64,000 nucleotides of DNA from Actinomadura oligospora ATCC 43269 (GTDB taxonomy: Bacteria > Actinomycetota > Actinomycetes > Streptosporangiales > Streptosporangiaceae). Below are positions 32,293 to 41,067 of the stretch, piece by piece. The first letter of the stretch is position 1; each line of letters begins with the position of its first letter. The position numbers were made by a program, and so were the translations under genes. The stretch is taken from NCBI RefSeq assembly GCF_000518265.1, contig NZ_JADG01000010.1, positions 1 through 64,000 on the forward strand. Direction: 5' to 3'. The notes under the pieces are model-generated. The model saw nothing but the letters and a program-made list of their open reading frames with translations, had not been told where the DNA came from and searched no databases.

Positions 32293-33228
32293 GTGCGCAC
32301 CTACCTCGGCCACCTCGCCGTGGAACGGGGCCTGGCCGCCAACACCCTCAGCTCCTACCGCCGTGACCTGCGCCGTTACGTCGAGGTCCTCACCGTCCGC
32401 GGACGGGACGCGATCGACCGCGTCACCGAGGACGACGTGCGGGCCTTCCTCGTCGGCCTGCGCGAGGGCGACGAGGACCACCCGCCGCTCGCGGCCGGAT
32501 CGGCGGCCCGCGCGGTCGTCGCCGTCCGCGGCCTGCACCGTTTCGCGCTGCGCGAGGGCCTCACCGCGGACGACCCGGCGCGCGAGGTCCGCCCGCCCAC
32601 CCCGCCCCGGCGGCTCCCCAAGGCGATCTCCCTGGCCGAGGTGGAACGGCTGCTCAACGCCGCGTCCGGGCCGGACGGGACCGGTGGCGCGTCCGCGGGG
32701 GACGCCACGGCCGCGGCCCGCGCGCTCCGCGACCGCGCCCTCCTGGAGCTCCTGTACGGCTCGGGCGCCCGTATCTCCGAGGCCGTCGGCCTGGACGTGG
32801 ACGACCTCGATCTCGGCGAGGGCTTCGCGCGGGTCTCCGGCAAGGGCGGCAAGACCCGCATCGTCCCGATCGGCGAGTATGCGCGCCGCGCCGTTGAGGC
32901 GTACCTCGTGCGCGCGCGTCCCGAACTGGCCCGGACCGGCCGCGGCGGTCCCGCCCTCTTCCTGAACGCCCGCGGCGGACGGCTCTCCCGCCAGGGCGCG
33001 TGGATGGTCCTGCGCGCCGCCGCCGACCGCGCCCGCCTCACCGACGTGTCTCCGCACACACTGCGGCACTCGTTCGCCACCCACCTGCTGGACGGCGGCG
33101 CGGACGTCAGGGTCGTCCAGGAATTGCTCGGACACGCCTCGGTGACGACCACTCAGGTCTACACTCTGGTCACGGTTCAACTGTTGCGCGAGGTCTACGC
33201 CACGTCACATCCGCGGGCACGCGGCTGA
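32293..33228 (+). CDS. xerD: Tyrosine recombinase XerD
   Basis: A 311-residue site-specific recombinase resolving chromosome dimers at dif. The SAM-like N-terminal domain runs from VRTYLGHLAVERGLAANTL. The catalytic set is R160 (GSGARISEAV), K184 (SGKGGKTR), H255 and R258 (HTLRHSFATH), H281 (LLGHASV) and nucleophile Y290. A Gly/Ala-rich insert of about 20 residues (123-143) lies between the domains. GTG 32293 is the only standard start before a stop in this frame; GGAG lies 9 nt upstream. The family often begins a few residues earlier, so a rare upstream start remains possible. Confidence 0.93.
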   Translation: MRTYLGHLAVERGLAANTLSSYRRDLRRYVEVLTVRGRDAIDRVTEDDVRAFLVGLREGDEDHPPLAAGSAARAVVAVRGLHRFALREGLTADDPAREVRPPTPPRRLPKAISLAEVERLLNAASGPDGTGGASAGDATAAARALRDRALLELLYGSGARISEAVGLDVDDLDLGEGFARVSGKGGKTRIVPIGEYARRAVEAYLVRARPELARTGRGGPALFLNARGGRLSRQGAWMVLRAAADRARLTDVSPHTLRHSFATHLLDGGADVRVVQELLGHASVTTTQVYTLVTVQLLREVYATSHPRARG

Positions 33229-33258
33229 CAAAACGCGACGCATCGACCGCGAGTCGAG

Positions 33259-33287
33259 TTGAGACGGCGGCGGCGGGGCCATAGAGT
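33259..33287 (+). promoter_or_regulatory. Sigma-70-type promoter of the parA-scpAB-rluB genes
   Basis: TTGAGA (33259-33264), a 17-bp spacer and TAGAGT (33282-33287), 42 bp ahead of the parA start. This is one of the best promoter matches in the window. Confidence 0.6.
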
Positions 33288-33329
33288 CCCCGTCCTGGTA
33301 GGCATCTCCAGCCGCCGGGGAGGGATCTG

Positions 33330-34241
33330 GTGACAAGCACTGAGGCTGCGGACGGCATGTTGTCGTCCGCCACCATCGAGACCGATCCGAGTCGTGCCCT
33401 GGGGCCGACGCGACGTCCCGTCCCGATCTTCCCGGAACCCGAGCCCCTCCCGGAGCACGGACCCGCGCGGATCGTGTCGATCTGCAACCAGAAGGGCGGC
33501 GTCGGCAAGACGACGACCACCATCAACCTGGGCGCGGCGCTCGCCGAGTACGGCCGTCGCGTGCTGCTGGTCGACTTCGACCCTCAGGGGGCCCTGTCGG
33601 TCGGCCTCGGCAAGGGCGACCCGCGTCAGCTCGAGGTGACCATCCACAACCTGCTGCTCGAGCGCGACACCGAGTGGGAGGACGTGGTCATCGAGACCGG
33701 CGTCGACGGGATGGACCTGCTGCCCTCCAACATCGACCTGTCCGGCGCGGAGGTGCAGCTGGTCCACGAGGTCGGCCGCGAGTACATCCTCGCGGGGGCG
33801 CTGAAGTCCGCCATCCCGGACTACGACTACATCCTCATCGACTGCCAGCCGTCCCTGGGCCTGCTGACCGTGAACGCGCTGGCCGCCAGCGAGGGCGTGC
33901 TGATCCCGCTGGAGTGCGAGTACTTCGCGATGCGCGGCGTCGCGCTGCTCATGGAGACCATCGACAAGGTCCAGCAGCGCATCAACCCGTCGCTCGAGAT
34001 CGACGGCGTGCTCGGCACCATGTACGACTCGCGCACCCTGCACACCCGCGAGGTGCTCGGCCGCATCGTCGAGGCGTTCGGCGACAAGGTCTTCCACACC
34101 GTGATCAACCGGACAGTCCGGTTCCCGGACGCCACCGTCGCGGGCGAGCCGATCACCTACTTCGACCCGTCCTCGATGGGCGCCAACGCCTACCGCAGCC
34201 TGGCCCGTGAGGTGCTCGAACGCTGGAAGACGGTGGCCTGA
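33330..34241 (+). CDS. ParA-family ATPase linked to ScpAB
   Basis: A 303-residue Walker-type ATPase. The deviant Walker A is KGGVGKTT (55-62) with signature K55; Walker B is YILIDCQPSLG. An N-terminal extension of about 45 residues, Pro/Glu-rich, precedes the core. It belongs to the Soj/ParA group that sits between xerD and scpA in actinomycetes. It is distinct from the parAB pair near oriC, and no parB or parS site is seen. GTG 33330 follows GGGAGGG. Its likely task is chromosome organisation with ScpAB. Confidence 0.92.
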   Translation: MTSTEAADGMLSSATIETDPSRALGPTRRPVPIFPEPEPLPEHGPARIVSICNQKGGVGKTTTTINLGAALAEYGRRVLLVDFDPQGALSVGLGKGDPRQLEVTIHNLLLERDTEWEDVVIETGVDGMDLLPSNIDLSGAEVQLVHEVGREYILAGALKSAIPDYDYILIDCQPSLGLLTVNALAASEGVLIPLECEYFAMRGVALLMETIDKVQQRINPSLEIDGVLGTMYDSRTLHTREVLGRIVEAFGDKVFHTVINRTVRFPDATVAGEPITYFDPSSMGANAYRSLAREVLERWKTVA

Positions 34242-34272
34242 GCGGGCCCATCCGTCCATTAGCGTTCTCCCT

Positions 34273-35283
34273 GTGCAACCGCCCGCCCCGCCGACCCCGG
34301 CCGACGAGAAGGCCGACCCGATGGCAGAAGCCCACGACGACGCCGCTCCCGGCGACCTCGAGGACGACCCGTCGGACGCGACCAGCGGTGAGGCCGCCGC
34401 GATCGGCGAGGCCGCCGAGGGGGCTTCGGGCGAGGCCGCCGAGGGGGAGGACGGCAAGGGGTTCCGGGTCGAGCTGGAGAACTTCCAGGGCCCGTTCGAC
34501 CTGCTCCTGGGGCTGATCTCCAAGCACAAGCTCGACATCACCGAGGTGTCGCTGCACAAGGTCACCGACGACTTCATCGCCCACATCCGGGCCCACGGCA
34601 AGGACTGGGACCTCGACCAGGCCAGCCACTTCCTGCTCGTCGCCGCGACCCTGCTCGACCTCAAGGCCGCCCGGCTGCTGCCGTCCGGCGAGGTGGACGA
34701 CGAGGAGGACCTGGCCCTCCTCGAGGCCCGCGACCTGCTGTTCGCCCGGCTCCTCCAGTACCGCGCGTACAAGGAGGTCGGCAAGTTCCTGACGGAGCGG
34801 ATGGCCGACGCGGCCCGCCGCTTCCCCCGGATCGTCCCGATGGAGCCGCGGTTCGCCAACCTGCTGCCGGAGGTGCTGCTCGGGCTCGGCCCCGACCAGT
34901 TCGCCCGGCTGGCCGCCAAGGTGTTCACCCCGAAGACCCCGCCCGGCGTGAACGTCGAGCACATGTACCAGCCGAAGGCGAGCGTCCGCGAGCAGGCCGA
35001 GGTGGTCATCGCCAAGCTCCGCGCGCTGCGGCAGGCCACCTTCGACCAGCTCACCGACGACGCCGAGGGCACCTTCCAGGTCGTCGCCCGGTTCCTGGCC
35101 CTGCTGGAGCTGTACCGCGAGCGCGCCGTGACCTTCGAGCAGGACGAGCCGCTCGGCGTCCTGCACGTCACCTGGACCGGCACCGACGACGGGGAGGTCA
35201 GGGTCGGCGACGACTACGAGGGCTCCCGCGAACCCGCCGCCCGGCCGTCCGACGAGACCGAGGAAGACGACACCGATGACTGA
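34273..35283 (+). CDS. scpA: Segregation and condensation protein A
   Basis: A 336-residue kleisin bridging the two SMC heads. An acidic, Ala-rich N-terminal tail of about 70 residues leads to the conserved ENFQGPFDLLLGLISKHKLD; the middle has DLLFARLLQYRAYKEVGKF; the C-terminal winged helix region has AEGTFQVVARFLALLELYRE. GTG 34273 has a -10-like TAGCGT 7 nt upstream, suggesting a leaderless start; ATG 34321 is the alternative. Its stop overlaps scpB by 8 bp. Confidence 0.93.
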   Translation: MQPPAPPTPADEKADPMAEAHDDAAPGDLEDDPSDATSGEAAAIGEAAEGASGEAAEGEDGKGFRVELENFQGPFDLLLGLISKHKLDITEVSLHKVTDDFIAHIRAHGKDWDLDQASHFLLVAATLLDLKAARLLPSGEVDDEEDLALLEARDLLFARLLQYRAYKEVGKFLTERMADAARRFPRIVPMEPRFANLLPEVLLGLGPDQFARLAAKVFTPKTPPGVNVEHMYQPKASVREQAEVVIAKLRALRQATFDQLTDDAEGTFQVVARFLALLELYRERAVTFEQDEPLGVLHVTWTGTDDGEVRVGDDYEGSREPAARPSDETEEDDTDD

Positions 35284-35965
35284 CCAGCCCGAGGACGCGC
35301 CCGAGCCTCCCGAGACGCCGCAGGCCCCTCCCGGGGCGCACGAGGCGTCCCCCGAGACCCCCGAGGCCCGCCACGAGGCGTCCGAGGCCGGGGAGGCGCC
35401 CCTGGGGGAGCCGGTGGAGGACGGGCCGTCCCTGCGGGCCCAGGTCGAGGCGATCCTGCTGGTCGTGGACGAGCCCGTGGCCGAGATCACCCTCGCGCAG
35501 CTGCTGGAGCGGCCCGTCCCCGAGATCTCCGCTACGCTGCGTGAGCTGGCCGCGGAATACACCGAACAGGGCCGGGGGTTCGATCTACGGGATGTGGCGG
35601 GCGGCTGGCGCTTCTACACTCGAGACGTCTGCGCGCCGGTGGTGGAGAGGTTCGTCACCGACGGGCAGCAGGCCCGCCTGACCCAGGCGGCGCTGGAGAC
35701 CCTGGCCGTGGTCGCCTACCGGCAGCCGGTCAGCCGCGCCCGGGTCTCGGCGGTGCGCGGGGTCAACAGCGACGGGGTGATGCGGACGCTGTCGCTGCGC
35801 GGCCTGATCGAGGAGGCCGGGCAGGACCCCGAGTCCCAGGCCGTCCTGTTCCGGACCACCGGGTACTTCCTGGAGCGGCTGGGGCTGCGCGACCTGGACG
35901 AGCTGCCGGAGCTCGCCCCCTACCTGCCCGATGACCTGCCAGAAGAGATAGTCGAGGAAGCGTGA
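35276..35965 (+). CDS. scpB: Segregation and condensation protein B
   Basis: A 229-residue partner of ScpA in the SMC condensin. A Pro/Glu-rich tail of about 50 residues precedes two winged-helix domains, seen in AQVEAILLVVDEPVAEITLA and TLAVVAYRQPVSRARVSAVR, with VNSDGVMRTLSLRGLI typical for ScpB. ATG 35276 lies within the end of scpA, and the stop overlaps the rluB start, so the three are translationally coupled. Confidence 0.94.
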   Translation: MTDQPEDAPEPPETPQAPPGAHEASPETPEARHEASEAGEAPLGEPVEDGPSLRAQVEAILLVVDEPVAEITLAQLLERPVPEISATLRELAAEYTEQGRGFDLRDVAGGWRFYTRDVCAPVVERFVTDGQQARLTQAALETLAVVAYRQPVSRARVSAVRGVNSDGVMRTLSLRGLIEEAGQDPESQAVLFRTTGYFLERLGLRDLDELPELAPYLPDDLPEEIVEEA

Positions 35966-36693
35966 GCGACAACGAGGGCGTACGCCTGCAGAAGGTCCTG
36001 GCCGAGGCCGGGATCGGCAGCCGCCGCCACTGCGAGGAACTGATCGGCGAGGGCCGGGTCGAGGTCAACGGCCACCGGGTGTTCCGGTTCGGCGAGCGGG
36101 TCGACCCCGAGAGCGACGTGATCAAGGTGGACGGCCGCCGGGTGGAGACCCGGTCGGAGATGCGCTACTACATGATCAACAAGCCGCGCGGCGTGGTGTC
36201 GACGATGAGCGACGAGCGGGGCCGCAAGTCCCTGGCGTCCTACGTGGAGGTGCCCGAGCGGCTGTTCCACGTCGGACGGCTCGACACCGACACCGAGGGC
36301 CTGATCCTGCTCACCAACGACGGGGAGCTGGCGCACCGCCTGACCCACCCGAGCTTCGGCGTGAGCAAGACCTACCTGGCCGAGATCCACGGCCCGATCC
36401 CGCGGGACCTGGGCCGCCGGCTGCGCAAGGGCGTGGACCTGGAGGACGGCTTCGCCAAGGCCGACGCGTTCCGGATCTTCGACCAGGTCGGCAGGCGGAT
36501 CCTGGTCGAGATCACCCTTCACGAGGGCCGCAAGCACATCGTCCGGCGGCTGCTGAAGGAGGTCGGCTTCCCTGTGCAGCAGCTCGCTCGCGTAGAGTTC
36601 GGACCGCTCAAGCTCGGCCAGCTCAAGCCCGGCCACATGCGGGCGCTGAGCGTCCGCGAGGTCGGCGAGCTGTACAAGGCCGTCGACCTGTAG
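35962..36693 (+). CDS. rluB: 23S rRNA pseudouridine synthase, RluB/RsuA family
   Basis: A 243-residue rRNA modification enzyme. An S4 RNA-binding domain (about 5-55, RLQKVLAEAGIGSRRHCEEL) precedes the catalytic domain with D108 in FHVGRLDTDTEGLILLTNDG. Substrate by family and context is a uridine of the 23S peptidyl-transferase region. GTG 35962 overlaps the scpB stop. Pseudouridine synthase after scpB is the normal actinobacterial order. Confidence 0.93.
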   Translation: MSDNEGVRLQKVLAEAGIGSRRHCEELIGEGRVEVNGHRVFRFGERVDPESDVIKVDGRRVETRSEMRYYMINKPRGVVSTMSDERGRKSLASYVEVPERLFHVGRLDTDTEGLILLTNDGELAHRLTHPSFGVSKTYLAEIHGPIPRDLGRRLRKGVDLEDGFAKADAFRIFDQVGRRILVEITLHEGRKHIVRRLLKEVGFPVQQLARVEFGPLKLGQLKPGHMRALSVREVGELYKAVDL

Positions 36694-36736
36694 GACGGGT
36701 CCCGGCGGCACGATCGGCGAGGACGGGGAGGAACCT

Positions 36737-37099
36737 GTGGCGGTGAGGGCGATCCGCGGTGCGACCCAGGTGGAGGCGGACGACCGGGACGAGATCCTGG
36801 CCGCGACCACCGAGCTGGTCTCGGCGGTGATGGAGCGCAACGCGCTCGGCACCGGCGACGTGATCAGCGTGCTGTTCACCGCGACCCCCGACCTGACCGC
36901 GGAGTTCCCCGCGCTCGCCGCGCGCAACCTGGGCTTCCAGGAGGTGCCGCTGATGTGCGCGAGCGAGATCGCCGTCCCGCACGGGCTGCCCCGGGTGATC
37001 CGGCTGATGGCGCACGTCGAGACGGACCGTCCCCGCGCGCAGGTGCAGCACGTGTACCTGCGCGGGGCGACGGCCCTCCGCGTCGACATCGCCCAGTAG
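36737..37099 (+). CDS. aroH: Chorismate mutase, AroH class
   Basis: A 120-residue monofunctional chorismate mutase of the trimeric pseudo-alpha/beta-barrel class. AIRGATQVEADDRDEILAAT opens the protein; PLMCASEIAVPHGLPRVIRL holds the active-site loop; HVYLRGATALR closes it. It converts chorismate to prephenate for tyrosine and phenylalanine, fitting the prephenate dehydrogenase gene that follows 132 bp later. GTG 36737 is preceded by GGGGAGG. Confidence 0.94.
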   Translation: MAVRAIRGATQVEADDRDEILAATTELVSAVMERNALGTGDVISVLFTATPDLTAEFPALAARNLGFQEVPLMCASEIAVPHGLPRVIRLMAHVETDRPRAQVQHVYLRGATALRVDIAQ

Positions 37100-37231
37100 C
37101 GTCGGACCGCCCCGGTGACCCCGCCCGGGACCACCGGTGGGGTGTCCGGGCGGTCAGGTCGTTCGGGCGGGGCGGATTCGGGCGGGGCGGAGTGGGGCGA
37201 TCCGGCGGCCCGGGGCCAGTAGGCTGGATCG

Positions 37232-38353
37232 GTGGCAGAGACCCCAGTCCCCGAGCGTCCCGGAAACGGCGAGCGCGGCCCCGGCCGCGTGATCGTCATC
37301 GGTACCGGCCTGATCGGCACCTCGATCGCGCTGATCCTGCGCGGACGGGGCTCGGAGGTCTATCTGTCCGACCGTGACGCCGCCGCGCTGGACGTGGCCG
37401 TGCAGATCGGCGCGGGCGAGGCGCTCCCTGACGGGGGCCTCGGCGGTCCCGCCGACCTGGCCGTGATCGCAGTCCCGCCCGCCGCCGTCGCCGTGACCCT
37501 GCTGGACGCCCAGAAGCGCAGGCTGGCGAAGGTCTACACCGACGTCGCGAGCGTGAAGGCGCTGCCGCTGGCGCAGGCCGCCGACCTGGGCTGCGACCTG
37601 GCCTCCTACGTGCCGGGGCACCCGCTGGCCGGACGGGAGCGGTCCGGGCCGTCCGCGGCCCGCGACGACCTGTTCCTCGGCCGTCCGTGGGCGCTGTGCC
37701 CGGACGACCGCACCGCCCCGGACGCCGTCGCGGCGGTGGAGGGGCTGGTCCGGCTCTGCGGGGCCACGCCGGTCACCGTGGAGGCCGAGCACCACGACCG
37801 GTCGGTCGCGCTGGTGTCGCACGCCCCGCACGTGGTGTCGGCGGCGGTCGCGGCCCGGCTGACCGGCGCGGACGACACCGCCCTCGGCCTGGCCGGGCAG
37901 GGCGTCCGGGACGTGACGCGGATCGCCGCGTCCGACCCGCGGCTGTGGATCGGCATCCTGGCCGCCAACGCCGAGCCGGTCGCCGACGTCCTGGAGGGCG
38001 TCGCGACCGACCTCGCGGTGGCCGCCTCGCTGCTCCGCGACGGCAGCGAGGGCGCCGCCACCCACGTCGCCGACCTGCTGCTGCGCGGCAACGCCGGACG
38101 GGCCCGGATCCCGGGCAAGCACGGCGGCGACCAGCGCGCCTACTCCACGGTCACCGTGGTCATCCCGGACCGTCCGGGCGAACTGGCGATGATCTTCCAG
38201 GCGGCGACGATCGCCGGGGTCAACGTCGAGGACGTCTCGATCGAGCACTCCCCGGCCCGTCCGCTGGGTGTGCTGGAGCTGTCGGTCCGGCCGGAGGAGG
38301 CCGCGAGGCTGGCCGACGAGCTGCGGGCGCGCGGCTGGTCGGTGCCCGGCTAG
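37232..38353 (+). CDS. tyrA: Prephenate dehydrogenase
   Basis: A 373-residue NAD(P)-dependent enzyme turning prephenate to 4-hydroxyphenylpyruvate. The Rossmann motif is VIVIGTGLIGTSIAL (G24-x-G26-x-x-G29); the catalytic His is in YVPGHPLAGRERSG. A C-terminal ACT domain (~298-373, STVTVVIPDRPGELAMIFQA) suggests feedback control by an aromatic amino acid. GTG 37232 has no ribosome site but a -10-like TAGGCT ends 6 nt upstream, so translation may be leaderless. Confidence 0.94.
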   Translation: MAETPVPERPGNGERGPGRVIVIGTGLIGTSIALILRGRGSEVYLSDRDAAALDVAVQIGAGEALPDGGLGGPADLAVIAVPPAAVAVTLLDAQKRRLAKVYTDVASVKALPLAQAADLGCDLASYVPGHPLAGRERSGPSAARDDLFLGRPWALCPDDRTAPDAVAAVEGLVRLCGATPVTVEAEHHDRSVALVSHAPHVVSAAVAARLTGADDTALGLAGQGVRDVTRIAASDPRLWIGILAANAEPVADVLEGVATDLAVAASLLRDGSEGAATHVADLLLRGNAGRARIPGKHGGDQRAYSTVTVVIPDRPGELAMIFQAATIAGVNVEDVSIEHSPARPLGVLELSVRPEEAARLADELRARGWSVPG

Positions 38354-38456
38354 CAAGTACCCTGGAACGCTGGCCGCCGCAGGCACCCGCCTCGGCGCCC
38401 CCCGGCGCCGCCCCAAGACGCCCCAGCACCGCACCAGACATCGAAAGGGAGCGATC

Positions 38457-39119
38457 GTGTCGCTCGTCATCGCCATGGACGGCCCGTCCGGGTCCGGAAA
38501 GTCCAGCGCCTCCAAGGGCGTGGCCCGCGCCCTCGGGCTGCGCTACCTCGACACCGGCGCGATGTACCGCGCCATGACCTGGTGGATGCTGGACCACGGC
38601 GTGGACGTCGAGGACGGCGCGGCGGTCGCGGCCCGCGCGGGGGACGCGGTCCTGGTCTCCGGCACCGACCCGGACCGTCCGACCATCGAGGTGGACGGCG
38701 CGGACGTGTCCGGGCCGATCCGCACCCGCGAGGTCACCAACGCGGTCAGCGCGGTGAGCCGGGTTCCCGAGGTGCGGGAGCGCCTGGTGGCTCTGCAGCG
38801 TGAGATCATCGGTGCCGGGGGCATCGTGGTGGAGGGCCGCGACATCGGCACGGTCGTCGCGACGGACGCGCCGGTCAAGGTCTACCTGACCGCCAGCGAG
38901 GCGACGCGGGCCGCCCGGCGCGCTAAGGACCTGGAGGCCGACCCGGGCGCTTCGGTGCAGGTCACGCAGGCCGAGCAGGCGCGGCGCGACCGGCTGGACT
39001 CCACGAGGAAGGCGTCCCCGCTGGCCAAGGCGGCGGACGCGCACGAGATCGACTCGACCGAGCTGAGCCTCGACGAGGTCATCGAGGCGGTCGTCCGCCT
39101 CGCCAAAGAGCAGTACTGA
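38457..39119 (+). CDS. cmk: (d)CMP kinase
   Basis: A 220-residue cytidylate kinase phosphorylating CMP and dCMP. The P-loop is DGPSGSGKSSASKGVA; YLDTGAMYRAMTWW and VVEGRDIGTVVATDAPVKVY are family signatures. GTG 38457 follows AAAGGGAG. Its place directly before der is conserved in actinobacteria. Longer reading upstream runs over the end of tyrA and is not coding. Confidence 0.95.
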   Translation: MSLVIAMDGPSGSGKSSASKGVARALGLRYLDTGAMYRAMTWWMLDHGVDVEDGAAVAARAGDAVLVSGTDPDRPTIEVDGADVSGPIRTREVTNAVSAVSRVPEVRERLVALQREIIGAGGIVVEGRDIGTVVATDAPVKVYLTASEATRAARRAKDLEADPGASVQVTQAEQARRDRLDSTRKASPLAKAADAHEIDSTELSLDEVIEAVVRLAKEQY

Positions 39120-39178
39120 GCGGGCTCGGCAACGAGCGCACGAGCTAGCCGGGGGACGCCGGGAGGCGTACCCGTCCG

Positions 39179-40621
39179 GTGAGCGGGGACATGAACGTGA
39201 CTGAGAGCGAATACGACTTCGACGCCGCCGACTTTGACGTCGCCGAGTTCGCGGAGGAGGCCCACCAGGAGGGCTTCTCCGAGGAGGGTGAGGGGCCCGC
39301 GCCGGTGGTGGCCGTGGTGGGCCGTCCGAACGTCGGCAAGTCCACCCTGGTCAACCGGATCATCGGCCGCCGCGAGGCGGTCGTGGAGGACGTGCCGGGC
39401 GTGACCCGCGACCGGGTCGCCTACGACGCGACCTGGTCCGGCCGCCGGTTCACCATCGTGGACACCGGCGGCTGGCTGCCGGACGCGGCCGGCCTGGCCG
39501 CGGCGATCGCCGAGCAGGCCCGGATGGCGGTGGAGCTCGCCGACGTGGTGATGTTCGTCGTGGACGCCACCGTCGGCGCGACCGACGTGGACGAGGCCGT
39601 GGTGGAGATCCTGCGCCGGTCCGGCAAGCCGGTGGTGCTGGTCGCCAACAAGGTCGACAACATCGGCACCGAGTCGGACGCCGCGCTGCTGTGGAGCCTC
39701 GGCATCGGCGAGCCGCACCCGGTCAGCGCCGTCCACGGGCGCGGCTCGGGCGACCTGCTGGACGCCGTCCTGGAGGCGCTGCCCGAGCAGGCCCCGGCGG
39801 AGAGGTTCGGCGTCGAGGCGGGCGGGCCGCGCCGGGTGGCGCTGCTGGGCCGTCCGAACGTCGGCAAGTCCAGCCTGCTGAACCAGCTGGCGGGGGAGAA
39901 GCGGGTCGTCGTCGACTCGGTCGCGGGCACCACCCGCGACCCGATCGACGAGGAGATCGAGCTCGGCGGCAAGACCTGGCGGTTCATCGACACCGCCGGG
40001 ATCCGCCGCCGCCATCGGGAGAACCAGGGCGCCGACTTCTACGCCACCCTGCGCACCCAGTCGGCGCTGGAGCGGGCCGAGGTCGCGGTCGTCATGATCG
40101 ACGCGACCGAGCCGCTCGCCGAGCAGGACCTGCGGATCATCTCCATGGTGATCGAGTCCGGCCGGGCGCTGGTCATCGCCTACAACAAGTGGGACCTGCT
40201 GGACGAGGAGCGCCGCCACTACCTGGAGCGCGAGATCGACCGGCAGCTGCACAACGCCCGGTGGGCGCCGCGCGTGAACGTGTCGGCCCGCACCGGACGG
40301 CACATGGAGAAGCTCGTCCCGGCGATCGAGACGGCCCTGGCGGGCTGGGACTCGCGCGTCCCGACGGCCAAGCTGAACACCTTCTTCGCCGACCTGGTGT
40401 CGTCGCACCCGCACCCGCTGCGGGGCGGCAAGCAGCCGCGCGTGCTGTTCGCGACGCAGGCGGGCGTCCGGCAGCCCCGGTTCGTCCTGTTCACCTCCGG
40501 GTTCCTCGAGGAGGGCTACCGCCGGTACATCGAGCGGCGGCTGCGCGAGGAGTTCGGCTTCGAGGGCACCCCGATCGCGGTGACGATGAAGATCCGCGAG
40601 AAGCGCGGCAAGCGCAAGTAG
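39179..40621 (+). CDS. der: Ribosome biogenesis GTPase Der (EngA)
   Basis: A 480-residue double GTPase needed for 50S assembly. Two G domains are seen, each with a G1 motif GRPNVGKS and later VANKVDNIG (first) and AYNKWDLLD (second); a KH-like domain closes the protein, ending EKRGKRK. The N-terminal tail is acidic and aromatic (SEYDFDAADFDVAEF). GTG 39179 with GGGAGG 12 nt upstream is chosen; ATG 39191 is possible. A strong terminator follows at 40650. Confidence 0.95.
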   Translation: MSGDMNVTESEYDFDAADFDVAEFAEEAHQEGFSEEGEGPAPVVAVVGRPNVGKSTLVNRIIGRREAVVEDVPGVTRDRVAYDATWSGRRFTIVDTGGWLPDAAGLAAAIAEQARMAVELADVVMFVVDATVGATDVDEAVVEILRRSGKPVVLVANKVDNIGTESDAALLWSLGIGEPHPVSAVHGRGSGDLLDAVLEALPEQAPAERFGVEAGGPRRVALLGRPNVGKSSLLNQLAGEKRVVVDSVAGTTRDPIDEEIELGGKTWRFIDTAGIRRRHRENQGADFYATLRTQSALERAEVAVVMIDATEPLAEQDLRIISMVIESGRALVIAYNKWDLLDEERRHYLEREIDRQLHNARWAPRVNVSARTGRHMEKLVPAIETALAGWDSRVPTAKLNTFFADLVSSHPHPLRGGKQPRVLFATQAGVRQPRFVLFTSGFLEEGYRRYIERRLREEFGFEGTPIAVTMKIREKRGKRK

Positions 40622-40649
40622 CGGAGAGCAGGCGGACGAGCGTGACGTG

Positions 40650-40676
40650 GCCCGCCCGGGGCTTCCCCGGGCGGGC
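40650..40676 (+). terminator. Terminator downstream of der
   Basis: GCCCGCCCGGGG (40650-40661), loop CTT, CCCCGGGCGGGC (40665-40676): a perfect 12-bp stem followed by TTCGTCGTG, 28 bp after the der stop. It closes the housekeeping block. Confidence 0.9.
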
Positions 40677-40781
40677 TTCGTCGTGTCAGGATGCCTACGA
40701 CGCCCCGGAGTAAGTTCTCCATTACTCGCGGACCGGTGGTCCGGCGGGGCGTGCCGCGGCCGTCGGGGCGAGGGGTGTGAC

Positions 40782-40985
40782 GTGAGGCTTCTGCTGCTGG
40801 TGCTCGTGGCCGCCGGGTTCGTGGCGGCCGGCTTCTACTGGCGGCAGCCCTGGATCGGCGCGGTCGGCCTGCTCGTCCTGTTCGCGGGCATGTTCACCGA
40901 CCGCGACGACGTCGCGAACGACGAGGAGAAGCGCAGCTTCGAGACCACCAAGTCCGTCCGGAACATGCGCTCGCGCGACCGCTGA
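40782..40985 (+). CDS. Small two-span membrane protein
   Basis: A 67-residue protein: hydrophobic residues 2-18 (LLLLVLVAAGFVAAGFYW) and 25-37 (AVGLLVLFAGMF) are joined by a short loop, and the tail is charged (TDRDDVANDEEKRSFETT). GTG 40782 is preceded by GAGGGG. The function is unknown; small membrane proteins of this shape are common in actinobacteria. Its stop codon lies inside the first copy of a duplicated 37-bp hairpin element. Confidence 0.65.
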   Translation: MRLLLLVLVAAGFVAAGFYWRQPWIGAVGLLVLFAGMFTDRDDVANDEEKRSFETTKSVRNMRSRDR

Positions 40986-41067
40986 GCCGTCGGCGGCGGG
41001 GGCCGCGGCGGGCTCAGCGCTCCCGCGACGGCTGAGCCGTCGGCGGCGGGGGCCGCGGCGGGCTCAG
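40981..41067. repeat. Duplicated 37-bp hairpin element between convergent genes
   Basis: The same 37 bp occur at 40981-41017 and 41031-41067 without mismatch. Each copy begins with GCTGAGCC and ends with GGCTCAG, and its centre GCGGCGGGGGCCGC is self-complementary, so each can form a hairpin on either strand. The first copy contains the stop of the upstream gene, the second the stop of the convergent gene. A bidirectional terminator that was tandemly duplicated is the simplest reading. Confidence 0.75.

Noticed and set aside
32121..32366. 81-codon frame starting ATG before xerD
   Set aside because: It overlaps the start of xerD in another frame, is Arg/Pro/Gly-rich and has no conserved feature.
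33330..34241. Replication origin or parABS locus suggested by the ParA-like gene
   Set aside because: No ParB gene, parS 16-mers or DnaA-box cluster were seen; this ParA belongs to the xerD-scpAB context.
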